Below, one piece after another: positions 1-8,475 of a DNA stretch of 64,000 bases. The stretch's first letter is position 1. Every line of letters starts with the position of its first letter. Where the stretch lies: assembly GCF_003014495.1 (NCBI RefSeq), contig NZ_PYGC01000009.1, positions 99,744 through 163,743 of the forward strand, given 5' to 3'. Under the pieces are notes generated by a model. That model was not told where the DNA came from. It worked only from the letters and a program-made list of their open reading frames with translations, and made no database searches. The stretch comes from Prolixibacter denitrificans (GTDB lineage Bacteria > Bacteroidota > Bacteroidia > Bacteroidales > Prolixibacteraceae). The position numbers and the translations under genes are program-made.

Positions 1-115
1 TCCCGTCACGATGTAACTCGTAATTATAAGCGGTCAACAAATGGATAACGACAGTTGTCAAGGCAAAACCGGCAACCATCCAACCGAAAAGGATATTCTC
101 TTTTTTGCTGTTCAT
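1..115 (-). CDS. GT-C (GT39/ArnT-like) glycosyltransferase, N-terminal fragment
   Basis: Only the first 38 codons lie in the window; the gene continues past the left edge. The peptide starts MNSKKENILFGWMVAG, follows with one hydrophobic helix (about residues 9-28), and ends in NYELHRDG. Polytopic GT39/ArnT-type transferases, which use lipid-phosphate sugar donors, have this arrangement: a first membrane helix followed by a periplasmic RDE/RDG-like catalytic loop. The family call rests on this short stretch and could be wrong. A terminator and a small RNA gene lie just upstream. Confidence 0.5.
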   Translation of the reverse strand, partial: MNSKKENILFGWMVAGFALTTVVIHLLTAYNYELHRDG

Positions 116-186
116 GATATTACAGTGAACTGATTTATGGAATGGTAATTTACGCAATCCTCCTGTTTCCGTTCGAAAAAGGGCAT

Positions 187-215
187 AAAAAAAGCCCTCT
201 GGCGAAGGGCTTTTT
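187..215 (-). terminator. Intrinsic terminator of the 6S-like RNA
   Basis: An 8-bp GC-rich stem, AAAGCCCT (191-198) with AGGGCTTT (206-213), has a 7-nt loop and a run of T on the minus strand. It ends the small RNA transcribed leftward from about 360. Confidence 0.75.
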
Positions 216-360
216 GACTTACGATTATTAGACTAATGTCATCTCTTGTGGCGAAACTACTCCCTCCAAAACCAGTCTGTTAAACAACTAGCTACGACAA
301 CTACCCACTTAATCAGCTCGGGAGGGATATAGAGATTCATTACCTCATCATGTTATCGGC
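187..360 (-). ncRNA. ssrS: Candidate 6S-like RNA (Bacteroidales-1 / ssrS type)
   Basis: There is no ORF here, but the minus strand has all parts of a small RNA gene: a near-perfect promoter, about 170 nt of folded sequence and an intrinsic terminator. The RNA folds as one long interrupted hairpin. The 5' arm AGAGATTCATT (331-341, plus-strand letters) pairs with TAATGTCATCTCT (234-246). Further in, GGAGGGA (321-327) pairs with TCCCTCC (261-267). The two stems are separated by a large asymmetric bubble at 247-260, and a CGAT/ATCG pair closes the base. 6S RNA mimics an open promoter with just this shape and sequesters RNA polymerase holoenzyme in stationary phase. Naming it 6S is inference from shape, size and promoter; the existence of a small RNA is well supported. 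Confidence 0.65.
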
Positions 361-363
361 GGA

Positions 364-394
364 CAAAATTAAAGCTTATTATTAATTAGACAAA
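364..394 (-). promoter_or_regulatory. Bacteroidota housekeeping promoter of the 6S-like RNA
   Basis: Read on the minus strand: TTTG (391-394), a 19-nt spacer, then TAATTTTG (364-371). This matches the Bacteroidota consensus TTTG-N19-TAnnTTTG exactly. Transcription should begin near 357-360. Confidence 0.75.
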
Positions 395-604
395 TTTAAA
401 ATAACAAAGAGTGAAGTATAAATTCCAAATTAACAATTTCTTAGCATTACCTCCATCCTGAACTTTGCCTTCAATTAAACAAAACAATTATGAGATGAGA
501 TTGTATGTTTAAATAGAGACTACATATTTAGCCGGCCGGGGAACCAAAATCCCCAATCTCTTGTCGGTTGTTCATCAGTAAATTTTAAAAGATTCACTAT
601 TCCA

Positions 605-1216
605 ATGACTGAGATTCTTAAGTACTCAACATTTCTGCTCATCCTGCTGAACCCTTTCTTGGTAATTGTCTATTTAATAGACATCATGCGAAAACTATCC
701 ATGGCTCGTTTCCGAAATGTATTGATTCGGGCAGGTATCATCAGCACATTTGTTTTCATCGTATTTGCACTGCTTGGAGACGTCATTTTCTCGGATGTCA
801 TTCATGCCAACTTTGCATCATTCCAGATATTTGGCGGGATCGTCTTTCTGCTCATTGGACTGCAGTTTGTGTTCAAAGGTGGAACAGCCATCGAAGGTCT
901 GCGGGGAGAGTCGAAATATGTAGCCGGTGCTATCGCGATGCCCATCCTGATTGGTCCGGGAACCATCAGTTACAGCGTGGTTATTGGTGAACATCTGGAC
1001 AGAATCGACTCCATTTTATCCATCGCCATTGCTATTGCCGTTTCGGTTTCCATCATGATTTTGCTAAAGAGACTGCACGATTACATTCAACCCAAGAACG
1101 AGGAACTGATCGAACGGTATTTTGATATTTCCGGTAGAATAACTGCATTGGTCATCGGAACAATTTCAATCGATATGATTATGCAGGGCCTCAATGCCTG
1201 GATGCATCATACGTAA
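605..1216 (+). CDS. MarC family integral membrane protein
   Basis: This 203-residue protein has about six hydrophobic helices and no signal peptide. It shows family hallmarks: the helix with LLILLNPFLVIVYL near the N-terminus and the loop with AIAMPILIGPGTIS around residues 109-122. MarC (UPF0056) proteins are inner-membrane proteins of unknown transport activity; the old link to multiple antibiotic resistance is not supported for the family. It stands alone, about 80 bp before dps. The length is normal for the family. Confidence 0.85.
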   Translation: MTEILKYSTFLLILLNPFLVIVYLIDIMRKLSMARFRNVLIRAGIISTFVFIVFALLGDVIFSDVIHANFASFQIFGGIVFLLIGLQFVFKGGTAIEGLRGESKYVAGAIAMPILIGPGTISYSVVIGEHLDRIDSILSIAIAIAVSVSIMILLKRLHDYIQPKNEELIERYFDISGRITALVIGTISIDMIMQGLNAWMHHT

Positions 1217-1293
1217 GAAGAATCAACCTTTCAGACACCTTCGTGACTAACCAGAGGAAAATCTTATTATTAATCATTTAAATCGAAAACATT

Positions 1294-1785
1294 ATGAATA
1301 TGAACCTGAATGCAATTGGATTAGACGTAGAGAAAGCCGAAAATCTTTCAGCGAAACTGAATCAACTTCTGGCTAACTACCAGGTATTTTATATCAATGT
1401 CAGAGGATTTCACTGGAACATCAAAGGCGACAAATTTTTCGAACTTCACATTAAGTTTGAAGAATTGTATAATGACTTACAACTGAAGAACGATGAAATC
1501 GCAGAGCGGATTCTGACACTCGGGAATACTCCGTTTCATAGCTACACTGACTTTCTGAAAAACAGCACAGTAAAAGAGGTGACCGATATTTCCGACGGAA
1601 ATCAATGTGTTGCTGAGATTCTGAACGCTTTTAAAGTAATTATCGAATTGCAACGGGAAATTCTCGCTGACTCGGACGAAGCCAGCGACGAAGGTACCAA
1701 CGCTTTGATGAGTGATTACATTCGCGAGCAGGAAAAATTGGTTTGGATGTACTCATCATTTCTCGGAGACAAAATTCTGAATTAA
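1294..1785 (+). CDS. dps: Dps-type ferritin-like DNA-protection protein
   Basis: A 163-residue ferritin-like protein of normal Dps length. Residues in the expected positions for the inter-subunit ferroxidase centre are H40 (within FHWN), H52, E56, D67 and E71. Dps dodecamers oxidise Fe(II) with peroxide and store it as a mineral core, protecting DNA in starvation and oxidative stress. The extreme N-terminus is short and not Lys-rich, so direct DNA binding cannot be assumed. A strong terminator follows. Confidence 0.93.
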   Translation: MNMNLNAIGLDVEKAENLSAKLNQLLANYQVFYINVRGFHWNIKGDKFFELHIKFEELYNDLQLKNDEIAERILTLGNTPFHSYTDFLKNSTVKEVTDISDGNQCVAEILNAFKVIIELQREILADSDEASDEGTNALMSDYIREQEKLVWMYSSFLGDKILN

Positions 1786-1804
1786 TGATATCGTTGCTCA
1801 AAAT

Positions 1805-1838
1805 AAAAAGCCGGCCTTGTTAGCAAAGCCGGCTTTTT
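1805..1838. terminator. Bidirectional terminator between dps and lysA
   Basis: The arms AAAAGCCGGC and GCCGGCTTTT form a perfect stem with T-runs on both strands. It lies between two convergent genes and can serve both. Confidence 0.85.
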
Positions 1839-1855
1839 TTATCCTTGTCAGTTCC

Positions 1856-3016
1856 TTATTTCAATAATTCATCGGAATTGTAGCTTCTCACCATGTCGCG
1901 CATGTTGTAGGTCGAAGCCATCGATTCTCCGTATGCTCCGGCAGAATGCAATGCTACTAAATCGCCTCTTTTTGCCACCGGCATGAGCGTTCCTCGCGAA
2001 AACGTATCAGAAGACTCACAAATCGGACCAACTACATCGTACTTCACCAACTCTCCATTCGAAGACAAGTTTGTGGCTTTATGGTTTGCCTTGTAAAGAG
2101 CCGGACGAATCAATTCTGTCATTCCGGCATCCAGAATCATAAACTGGGTTTCAAGCCCTTTTTTCACGTACAGTACCCTTGAAATCAAATGTCCACATTG
2201 TGCTACCAGCGACCGCCCCAACTCGAAATGAAGTTGCTGCCCAGGCTGTAACTCCAGGTTATCGTGAAATGCCTTGAAGTACGATTTGAAATCAGGAATC
2301 GGTTCTTCCTCGGGTTTTTCATAATTGATGCCCAATCCGCCACCAACATTGATGTGCTCCAGGTGAAATCCGTTTTCGACAAACCACTCCTGAATTTTAT
2401 TCACTTTCAGCGAAAGCTGCTCGAACACCGAGATATCGGTAATTTGCGAACCGATATGGAAATGTATCCCGGTTAACCGGATATTTTTTAACGAACGAAG
2501 CCGGCGCCCCACTTCATCGAAATCCCAGTGGTTTATCCCAAATTTATTGTCTTTCAATCCGGTTGTAATGTACTCGTGCGTTTGCGGGTCCACATCGGGG
2601 TTGATGCGGATGGCCACCGGCGCTACTTTGCCGGCTTCTCCAGCCAACTCATCAATCACCTCAATTTCGGGAATTGATTCGCAGTTGAAGCTAAAAATAT
2701 CGTTTTCGAGTGCAGTACGAATCTCCTTATCACTTTTACCAACACCGGCAAAAGCAACTTTCTCGCGGGGAATACCGATTTCGATTGCTTTGGCAACCTC
2801 GTTGCCACTCACACAATCGGCTCCCATGCCTGCATCGCGGATTACTTTCAGTAACGCATCGTTAGCATTCGCTTTCACAGCATAATGCACGATGTATCCA
2901 TACTTACTGCTCTCCTGTTTTACTTCGTCGAGGGTCCGGCGCAACAAATCAAAATCATAAAAATAGAAAGGCGTTTCAAGTGCCTTGAATTTCTCAATAA
3001 ACCGGTTATCTATCAT
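1856..3016 (-). CDS. lysA: Diaminopimelate decarboxylase
   Basis: This 386-residue fold-type III PLP enzyme decarboxylates meso-diaminopimelate to L-lysine, the last step of lysine synthesis. The PLP lysine is K48 in HYAVKANAN. Later family motifs are FHIGSQ, GGGLGINY, ELGRSLVAQCG, the ICESSDTF cysteine segment and the C-terminal GAYGES...YN. The gene follows aspartate kinase by 6 bp on the same strand, so first and last steps of the pathway are co-transcribed. Confidence 0.95.
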   Translation of the reverse strand: MIDNRFIEKFKALETPFYFYDFDLLRRTLDEVKQESSKYGYIVHYAVKANANDALLKVIRDAGMGADCVSGNEVAKAIEIGIPREKVAFAGVGKSDKEIRTALENDIFSFNCESIPEIEVIDELAGEAGKVAPVAIRINPDVDPQTHEYITTGLKDNKFGINHWDFDEVGRRLRSLKNIRLTGIHFHIGSQITDISVFEQLSLKVNKIQEWFVENGFHLEHINVGGGLGINYEKPEEEPIPDFKSYFKAFHDNLELQPGQQLHFELGRSLVAQCGHLISRVLYVKKGLETQFMILDAGMTELIRPALYKANHKATNLSSNGELVKYDVVGPICESSDTFSRGTLMPVAKRGDLVALHSAGAYGESMASTYNMRDMVRSYNSDELLK

Positions 3017-3022
3017 CGAATA

Positions 3023-4339
3023 TTATGCATTTAATACTTTATAACTAAGTGCTTCCAAAGTCGCTTGTTTGTCGCGGGTATTGACAAGCACCGAAATATT
3101 ATGGCGGCTTCCACCGTACGAAATCATCCTGACAGGAATTCCCTCCAGCGCATTAAACAAGCGTGCTGCATATCCCTTTTCGCCAGCCACAATGTCTCCA
3201 ACAATACAAACTATGGTTTGTTTCTCGTCGACAATCACTTCGCCGTACTCTCTCAACTCCTTTAGAATTTCCGGCAGATGATGATCGTTATCAATGGTCA
3301 GCGAAACGGCTACCTCTGAAGTAGTAATCATATCGATCGGCGTCTTGAAAAACTCAAAGATCTCAAAAACGTTCTTCAGGAAACCGTAGGCGTTCAGCAT
3401 TCGTCCCGAGCGAATTTTAATTGCCGTAATGCCATCCTTGGCCGCCACGGCTTTAATTCCTGGACCACTCGACTCTGCCGTGATTAATGTTCCCTGGCTA
3501 TCGGGTGCCATGGTATTTTTCAGGCGAACCGGAATGTTGTTAATCTTGGCCGGATGAATGGTCTGCGGATGCAAAATTTTTGCTCCGAAATAGGCCAACT
3601 CAGCAGCCTCGTTAAACGATAAGAAATCAACGCGGTGCGTTTTATCGACAACACGCGGATCGTTATTATGAAATCCGTCAATATCCGTCCAAATTTGCAC
3701 CTCTTCACTTTTAATGGCAGCGCCAATCAACGTAGCCGAGTAATCGGAACCACCTCGTTGCAGATTGTCAATCTCTCCTTCCGGATTTCGGCAAATAAAC
3801 CCTTGTGTAATGTAATAATCGGCCTTGGGAGAATTCTCCATCAGCTCGGCCAGATGCGTTCGGATATAGGCACTATCCGGAGATTTGTCCTTGTCAATCT
3901 TCATGAAATCGAGTGCCGGCAGGCAGTAGGCATTGTAACCATTCTCCCGCATCAGCACAGTGAACAGGTTGGTAGACAGCAGCTCACCCTGAGCCAGAAT
4001 AGTCCGCTCGCCGACTTCGCTAAAATCACCAACTGCAAACGATTTTAAGGTCTCGAAATGCGTCTCAAGTATCTTTTTCCCTTTCTCCTTATTCTCATTT
4101 TTTTCGAACAGGTCATACACTACGTTGTAATACTTTTTTTCCAGTCCACTGATCACACCCAACGCAGCCTCTTTATTCCGTTTATATAAATAATCCGAAA
4201 TTTCTACCAGGCTGTTGGTTGTTCCCGACATAGCTGACAAGACAACGACTTTGCGCTCACCGTCGGCAATAATCTTCATCACCGCGCGCATGTTTTCAAC
4301 GGAACCGACCGAGGTTCCTCCAAATTTCAAGACTTTCAT
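3023..4339 (-). CDS. lysC: Aspartate kinase (monofunctional)
   Basis: This 438-residue enzyme phosphorylates L-aspartate, the entry step to lysine, threonine, methionine and diaminopimelate. The nucleotide-binding start is KFGGTSVG (residues 5-12), and RGGSDYSATL follows near 195. Two C-terminal ACT-like segments (about residues 300-438) probably bind feedback inhibitor. There is no homoserine dehydrogenase domain, so it is the monofunctional form. It leads a two-gene operon with lysA, which suggests a lysine-dedicated isozyme. Confidence 0.94.
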   Translation of the reverse strand: MKVLKFGGTSVGSVENMRAVMKIIADGERKVVVLSAMSGTTNSLVEISDYLYKRNKEAALGVISGLEKKYYNVVYDLFEKNENKEKGKKILETHFETLKSFAVGDFSEVGERTILAQGELLSTNLFTVLMRENGYNAYCLPALDFMKIDKDKSPDSAYIRTHLAELMENSPKADYYITQGFICRNPEGEIDNLQRGGSDYSATLIGAAIKSEEVQIWTDIDGFHNNDPRVVDKTHRVDFLSFNEAAELAYFGAKILHPQTIHPAKINNIPVRLKNTMAPDSQGTLITAESSGPGIKAVAAKDGITAIKIRSGRMLNAYGFLKNVFEIFEFFKTPIDMITTSEVAVSLTIDNDHHLPEILKELREYGEVIVDEKQTIVCIVGDIVAGEKGYAARLFNALEGIPVRMISYGGSRHNISVLVNTRDKQATLEALSYKVLNA

Positions 4340-4385
4340 TGGTCAATCTCCTTTAACGGTTTAACCTGTTGCAATTTTTCAAAAA

Positions 4386-4393
4386 CAAAACTA
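4386..4393 (-). promoter_or_regulatory. Possible -7 element for lysC-lysA
   Basis: TAGTTTTG on the minus strand fits TAnnTTTG, about 50 nt before the lysC start. No clear TTTG lies at the right distance upstream, so support is partial. Confidence 0.35.
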
Positions 4394-4530
4394 CAAATTA
4401 ATCAAAGGAAAAAAGGATTCGAAAAAGGAGGTAACGAAAAATTTACTTACAAATTGAAAGTAAGAAATATTTCAAGCTATAAATATTTAGTTTTAGCAAT
4501 AATAATATAGAAAATACAAAGAAATTTGAA

Positions 4531-5169
4531 TTAGGAGAAACGGGCAGGTATCTCACTAAGCGAGTCGAGAACTTCACAGCCGGTTTCGGAAAGTCTTTCG
4601 TGGGACTGGTGACCATTGGCAACCAGGAGACAATGACATCCGATGGCTTCCGCTACTTCAAAATCGTGAATCGTGTCACCAATCAGGAGAACCTGATTCG
4701 GAGAAACCGCTACATCTTTGAGTAATTGTTTTCCATTGTCAATCTTTGAAGCCGCGTAGTGATTGTCCAGCCCGCAAATCATTTCGAAGAAAGGAAAGAT
4801 GTCGTTTTGCTTCACATTTTCGATAAGCGGCTCCTGCTCCATTGCCGAAAGAATCAACTGCCGTACGTTCTTTGATTGAAGTATTTGGAGAACATCCGTT
4901 GCGCCATTCTGTAATCCGCAATCCGGAACGTCCCGGTTGTAGATATCGATAAACTCCCGGGCCGGAATTTCAAAAGGCTCGCTTTCAAAATCAAACCCGA
5001 TTCTGCGGTAATAATCTTTTACAGGAAAGGTGAATACTTCGCGGTAGCGCTCCGTTGAAAGTGCAGGCAGTGCCCGCTTCGCCAATAGCTGGTTGATGAT
5101 TCGGACCGACAAATGCAGATCATCAAGCAAAGTCCCGTTCCAATCCCAGATGACGGTCGAAAACTTCAT
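4531..5169 (-). CDS. HAD-superfamily hydrolase, phosphoglycolate-phosphatase-like
   Basis: A 212-residue HAD phosphatase. Motif I is DWNGTLLDD (from residue 9), motif II has a Ser in LILSAM, motif III a Lys in the SKIDNGK segment, and motif IV is GDTIHDFEVA. The acid at motif I position +2 is Asn instead of Asp (D-W-N). This variant occurs in some phosphatases but removes the usual general acid, so activity is not assured. The gene starts directly after the stop of the acyltransferase gene, with no spacer, implying coupled translation. The substrate is unknown. Confidence 0.8.
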   Translation of the reverse strand: MKFSTVIWDWNGTLLDDLHLSVRIINQLLAKRALPALSTERYREVFTFPVKDYYRRIGFDFESEPFEIPAREFIDIYNRDVPDCGLQNGATDVLQILQSKNVRQLILSAMEQEPLIENVKQNDIFPFFEMICGLDNHYAASKIDNGKQLLKDVAVSPNQVLLIGDTIHDFEVAEAIGCHCLLVANGHQSHERLSETGCEVLDSLSEIPARFS

Positions 5170-6324
5170 CTATTTCCGTTGGCATTTACAGTTCTCGAAG
5201 TTGAAAACAGGCACGGCATACATCCCCAGCCAAAGTTGCATGGCATCATCGCGATCCTCGTTCACCAGTTTGAGTCGCTGGTGCGTCAAATCGAGAAATT
5301 TTTCTTTTTCCTCTGCAGTGTACTGGTCAGAATATTTCTGCGTCTTGTAGAAAATATCGTAGGCGATGTAATTATTCGGCCAAAGCTTGAAGTTCCGGTA
5401 AATTTCCACATCGATATATTCGGAAAGTGCCTTTAATGCCTTATTGGTATTGCCAATCTTAGCAATGTCGGCCAGCGGCTCCACAACGGGTTTACCAAAT
5501 TCGAAATGCACGTGGCCCTTTTGATTCTTTAAGCCACTCACCATACTCCACAAGTCGTCTTTCTCTGTTTTCGAGAAGTCAGGATCGTTTTGCCTCTTCA
5601 GCAACTCGGCCACCTTCTCATTCCCGCACGGTTCTATCTCATAAGAAATTGAAAGTGGCACCAGGTTCAGTTCCCTGAAACCCGTTTCAAAATCGGCCCC
5701 ATTGGACATGTTCATCATCTTCAGGACCGAAACCTGCGTCAGGTCGTTTCCATCTTTGGTCCGTCCTTCACGCTGCGCAATCCAGACTGAATCGCCGCGG
5801 TTTTGTATCGAATGGCGAATATATTCCGACAATGTTTTGGAAGCCATCAACATCTGCTTCACCGGAATATTCCGTTTCACCACAAAAGCCCGGTTCAGCT
5901 TTACCATATCAGTAATCCACTGATAGATCAGCAGGTTGCTGCCAATCGCAATTTCCGTGGTATTCAAGCCGGCTTTTTTAATCTCCACATTCATCAAAGC
6001 CGCATCGAGAATGATGTCGCGGTGATTGGAAATGAAAACATAGCTTTTGTTCGGGTCGATATTTTCCAGCCCGCCAATGCTAATTCCTTCGGTACTGTTT
6101 TCAATGATTTTATCCAGATACGGCAACATAAAGCGTGTCTGAAAATCGTCAACGTTATACGTCAACAGGAGAGCAGCTTTGATCTCCTCTACACGCTCTC
6201 GGGTTTGATAGAGCGTCATCAGCACCTCATCAAAAATGGGATCAGCGACCAGTCGCTTCATCACTTCCGCAACTTCGTCGTCTCTGTAAGGCCTGATTTC
6301 ATCAAATTTTTTTTCGGACTGCAT
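5170..6324 (-). CDS. Glycerolipid acyltransferase (PlsB/PlsC superfamily)
   Basis: This 384-residue protein has the acyltransferase core FISNHRDIILDAAL (residues 97-110). The catalytic His is H101. The usual HX4D spacing is instead HX5D to D107, with another Asp at 103. Further in, QREGRTKDG matches the phosphate-binding motif that follows the active site in PlsC-like enzymes. There are about 90 residues before the core and a long C-terminal part. It probably transfers an acyl chain to a glycerophosphate or lysophospholipid at the inner membrane; the substrate is not evident. It is the first gene of a pair with the HAD phosphatase. Confidence 0.78.
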   Translation of the reverse strand: MQSEKKFDEIRPYRDDEVAEVMKRLVADPIFDEVLMTLYQTRERVEEIKAALLLTYNVDDFQTRFMLPYLDKIIENSTEGISIGGLENIDPNKSYVFISNHRDIILDAALMNVEIKKAGLNTTEIAIGSNLLIYQWITDMVKLNRAFVVKRNIPVKQMLMASKTLSEYIRHSIQNRGDSVWIAQREGRTKDGNDLTQVSVLKMMNMSNGADFETGFRELNLVPLSISYEIEPCGNEKVAELLKRQNDPDFSKTEKDDLWSMVSGLKNQKGHVHFEFGKPVVEPLADIAKIGNTNKALKALSEYIDVEIYRNFKLWPNNYIAYDIFYKTQKYSDQYTAEEKEKFLDLTHQRLKLVNEDRDDAMQLWLGMYAVPVFNFENCKCQRK

Positions 6325-6362
6325 TGTATTCCAAGAATAGTTTAAATTTCCGAGCAGTCTTG

Positions 6363-6370
6363 CAAAGGTA
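6363..6370 (-). promoter_or_regulatory. -7 element upstream of the acyltransferase gene
   Basis: TACCTTTG on the minus strand matches TAnnTTTG, about 40 nt from the start codon. The upstream TTG element is not clear. Confidence 0.45.
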
Positions 6371-6429
6371 AAAAATTACCCGAATGCGCCATGAACAGAT
6401 TGCTCTGCAACATCTGACTCCAGCAGGAT

Positions 6430-8472
6430 TTACCATCTCAGGCGCAGAAGTGCCCGAATATCAACACGAGACTCGCCTTCCGTTTCATCGTTTCCCGAGC
6501 CCCAGGTTTCCAAACCGGGACGCAAACTATATCCACCTTTCAAATAAACGGTTAACCACCTACCTGGAGCCCACTTCAAATTCAGATACATCCGGTGCCC
6601 CTGGCCATAAAACGCTGGAATGGAAAAATGATACAAAACATCATTTTCGTAAGCATAAATCCGGGAATTGTACCCATCGGTATTGTACCACGCATAGCGA
6701 ATCCAACACTCTGTCTTCGCTTTCTCCAAATGAAAGACGAGGTCCTGAAAAGCCAGCCAACCGGTTTCCGTCACATCAGCTTTTTTATATCCCGCATACT
6801 CAACCCGGTTCCGAAACGTGACAGTTTCCGACAAATCCCAATCGGTATGTAGCCTAACACGAGTAGTTGTCTCATCGACATCCGTTAAAACGGTCCCACC
6901 ATCCGAAATTTTGTCCGGCCGCGTTTCTGTCTTTCCGCGCAGATAACATTCAAACGTAGATAACGGCGACCACGTAAGCTGAGAAAACAATTCGGTGCCC
7001 GAACCCGGTGACGACGTATACGAACGTACCCATGGGAAATGATAGGCATCTGCATAAAAATCCATTCTTAATTTAGGAGCCAAAAGTATTTCGCTACCCA
7101 AATAGAACCCGGCCTCATTCCTCACTCCCGAACTTTCGCCAAATGCATTTCCATAGAAAGAATGAAATGAACGAGAGTAATTCCGGTATACCGCCGAAAT
7201 TCCGATTTGCGGATGAGGACGCCAGACAATTCCCTGAATTCCAGCCAACGTCTCATTCTCACGGGCAGCCACCTCGCCGAACAGTTGAACAGATGGAAAT
7301 GCCAGTTGGTAGTCAATTCCCGCTTGCTGGTTGGTGCTGCCCCGAAAATAATACTGCTTATACAAATCGTCTCCCGGCTGTATTTCACCGTCGAACATTT
7401 GCCGACTGTATGTGATGCCCATCCGAAAATGGTTGGTTTTTAACTGCGCGTATCCGCCAAACACTCTTTCATTCAACGACAATTTATCCGCCCGTTCTCC
7501 TTCGGTCCGGTGCAGTCCGGAAGTTTGGAGTGAAGTAAAAACAGCAGGCTCCTCCGACACTTTGTTAGCGTCCCGGTTTTTATCCGAAAAGAACAAAAAC
7601 ATCTCAAATGGTCCACGCCCTAAGGTTAATGCACCCCCGCGAAAAAAGCGATTCTCATCCGTCGATGTATAAGCACGAATGCCTTGCCCGGACTTCATTG
7701 TATTCAGCACATCGGCAGACTTGCCCGCTCCCATGCCCGACCAATAATTAAGGCCCTGCCCTGTTCGGATATAGAAATCCCCAATATTGACCTGCTTGAT
7801 AAAGCCTCTTCCCTGAACTGCAGCGAAAGCCGAATAAAAGTCAAATCCGTTGGAATTATCTCCGGAGAAGAATTCCTCGCCGGCATCTTTTTCTGCGGTA
7901 AAGCCCGCCGACCAGCTTTCCGCTTTTTCATAATGGTAGCGGGTATAAAACCGTTCCGGCGTACCCGGATATTTGGGAGGTTCCGAAATGGATGCACTTC
8001 CATATCCCCGGCTTTTGGGAAACAGTCGTTGCCCTTTTAAAAGTAGGTAACTTCTTCCTCGTCTTCTATATTTCCTGGCTTCAGCTGATGGCTGTGCGAA
8101 AGAGATGAACGGCCTGATTCGCGCCACAATGTCGGGAGTAAATCCGGGTAAGGTATTTAACTCGTACGACGACAAAATCTCGCCATGTTTTTCACGGTAG
8201 TTAATAATCGTGGCAATCTGTGAGAAATTCAGAAAATGCAGTTTCTCCAAATCCGTTGCTGTTGCCGAATTGATATTCAGCGGTTGCTCTGCCAGGTGAG
8301 TCAAATCTTCCAAAATCAAAGCCGATTCCGTTTCATCTTCAGCCGATTCCCGAATCGATTCGATGATCTGCTCAATCTCCTGTTCCCGCGAACGCTCCTG
8401 CCCAACCGATTCGATTGGAACCAGCGGAATAAAAAGTATCAGCAAGACAATATGCCATTTCTCCTTGATCAT
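6430..8472 (-). CDS. Helix-hairpin-helix plus beta-barrel outer-membrane protein
   Basis: A 680-residue protein with a signal peptide (about residues 1-24, ending near SVGQ). A polar helical stretch comes next, then HhH-type repeats at about residues 65-125 (PLNINSATATDLEKL, and SYELNTLPGFTPDIVARI). The remainder, about 130-680, alternates aromatic and polar residues and ends in LRW, as in an outer-membrane barrel. HhH modules usually bind DNA but can also be structural; the ComEA-like motif on a barrel is characteristic of a Bacteroidota family of unknown role. It follows the PorV/PorQ-like gene by 3 bp, so the two are co-transcribed. Confidence 0.75.
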   Translation of the reverse strand: MIKEKWHIVLLILFIPLVPIESVGQERSREQEIEQIIESIRESAEDETESALILEDLTHLAEQPLNINSATATDLEKLHFLNFSQIATIINYREKHGEILSSYELNTLPGFTPDIVARIRPFISFAQPSAEARKYRRRGRSYLLLKGQRLFPKSRGYGSASISEPPKYPGTPERFYTRYHYEKAESWSAGFTAEKDAGEEFFSGDNSNGFDFYSAFAAVQGRGFIKQVNIGDFYIRTGQGLNYWSGMGAGKSADVLNTMKSGQGIRAYTSTDENRFFRGGALTLGRGPFEMFLFFSDKNRDANKVSEEPAVFTSLQTSGLHRTEGERADKLSLNERVFGGYAQLKTNHFRMGITYSRQMFDGEIQPGDDLYKQYYFRGSTNQQAGIDYQLAFPSVQLFGEVAARENETLAGIQGIVWRPHPQIGISAVYRNYSRSFHSFYGNAFGESSGVRNEAGFYLGSEILLAPKLRMDFYADAYHFPWVRSYTSSPGSGTELFSQLTWSPLSTFECYLRGKTETRPDKISDGGTVLTDVDETTTRVRLHTDWDLSETVTFRNRVEYAGYKKADVTETGWLAFQDLVFHLEKAKTECWIRYAWYNTDGYNSRIYAYENDVLYHFSIPAFYGQGHRMYLNLKWAPGRWLTVYLKGGYSLRPGLETWGSGNDETEGESRVDIRALLRLRW

Positions 8473-8475
8473 CAG

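Noticed and set aside
6384..6821. 145-codon plus-strand ORF
   Set aside because: It is antisense to the HhH barrel gene, whose signal peptide, domains and codon use are convincing.
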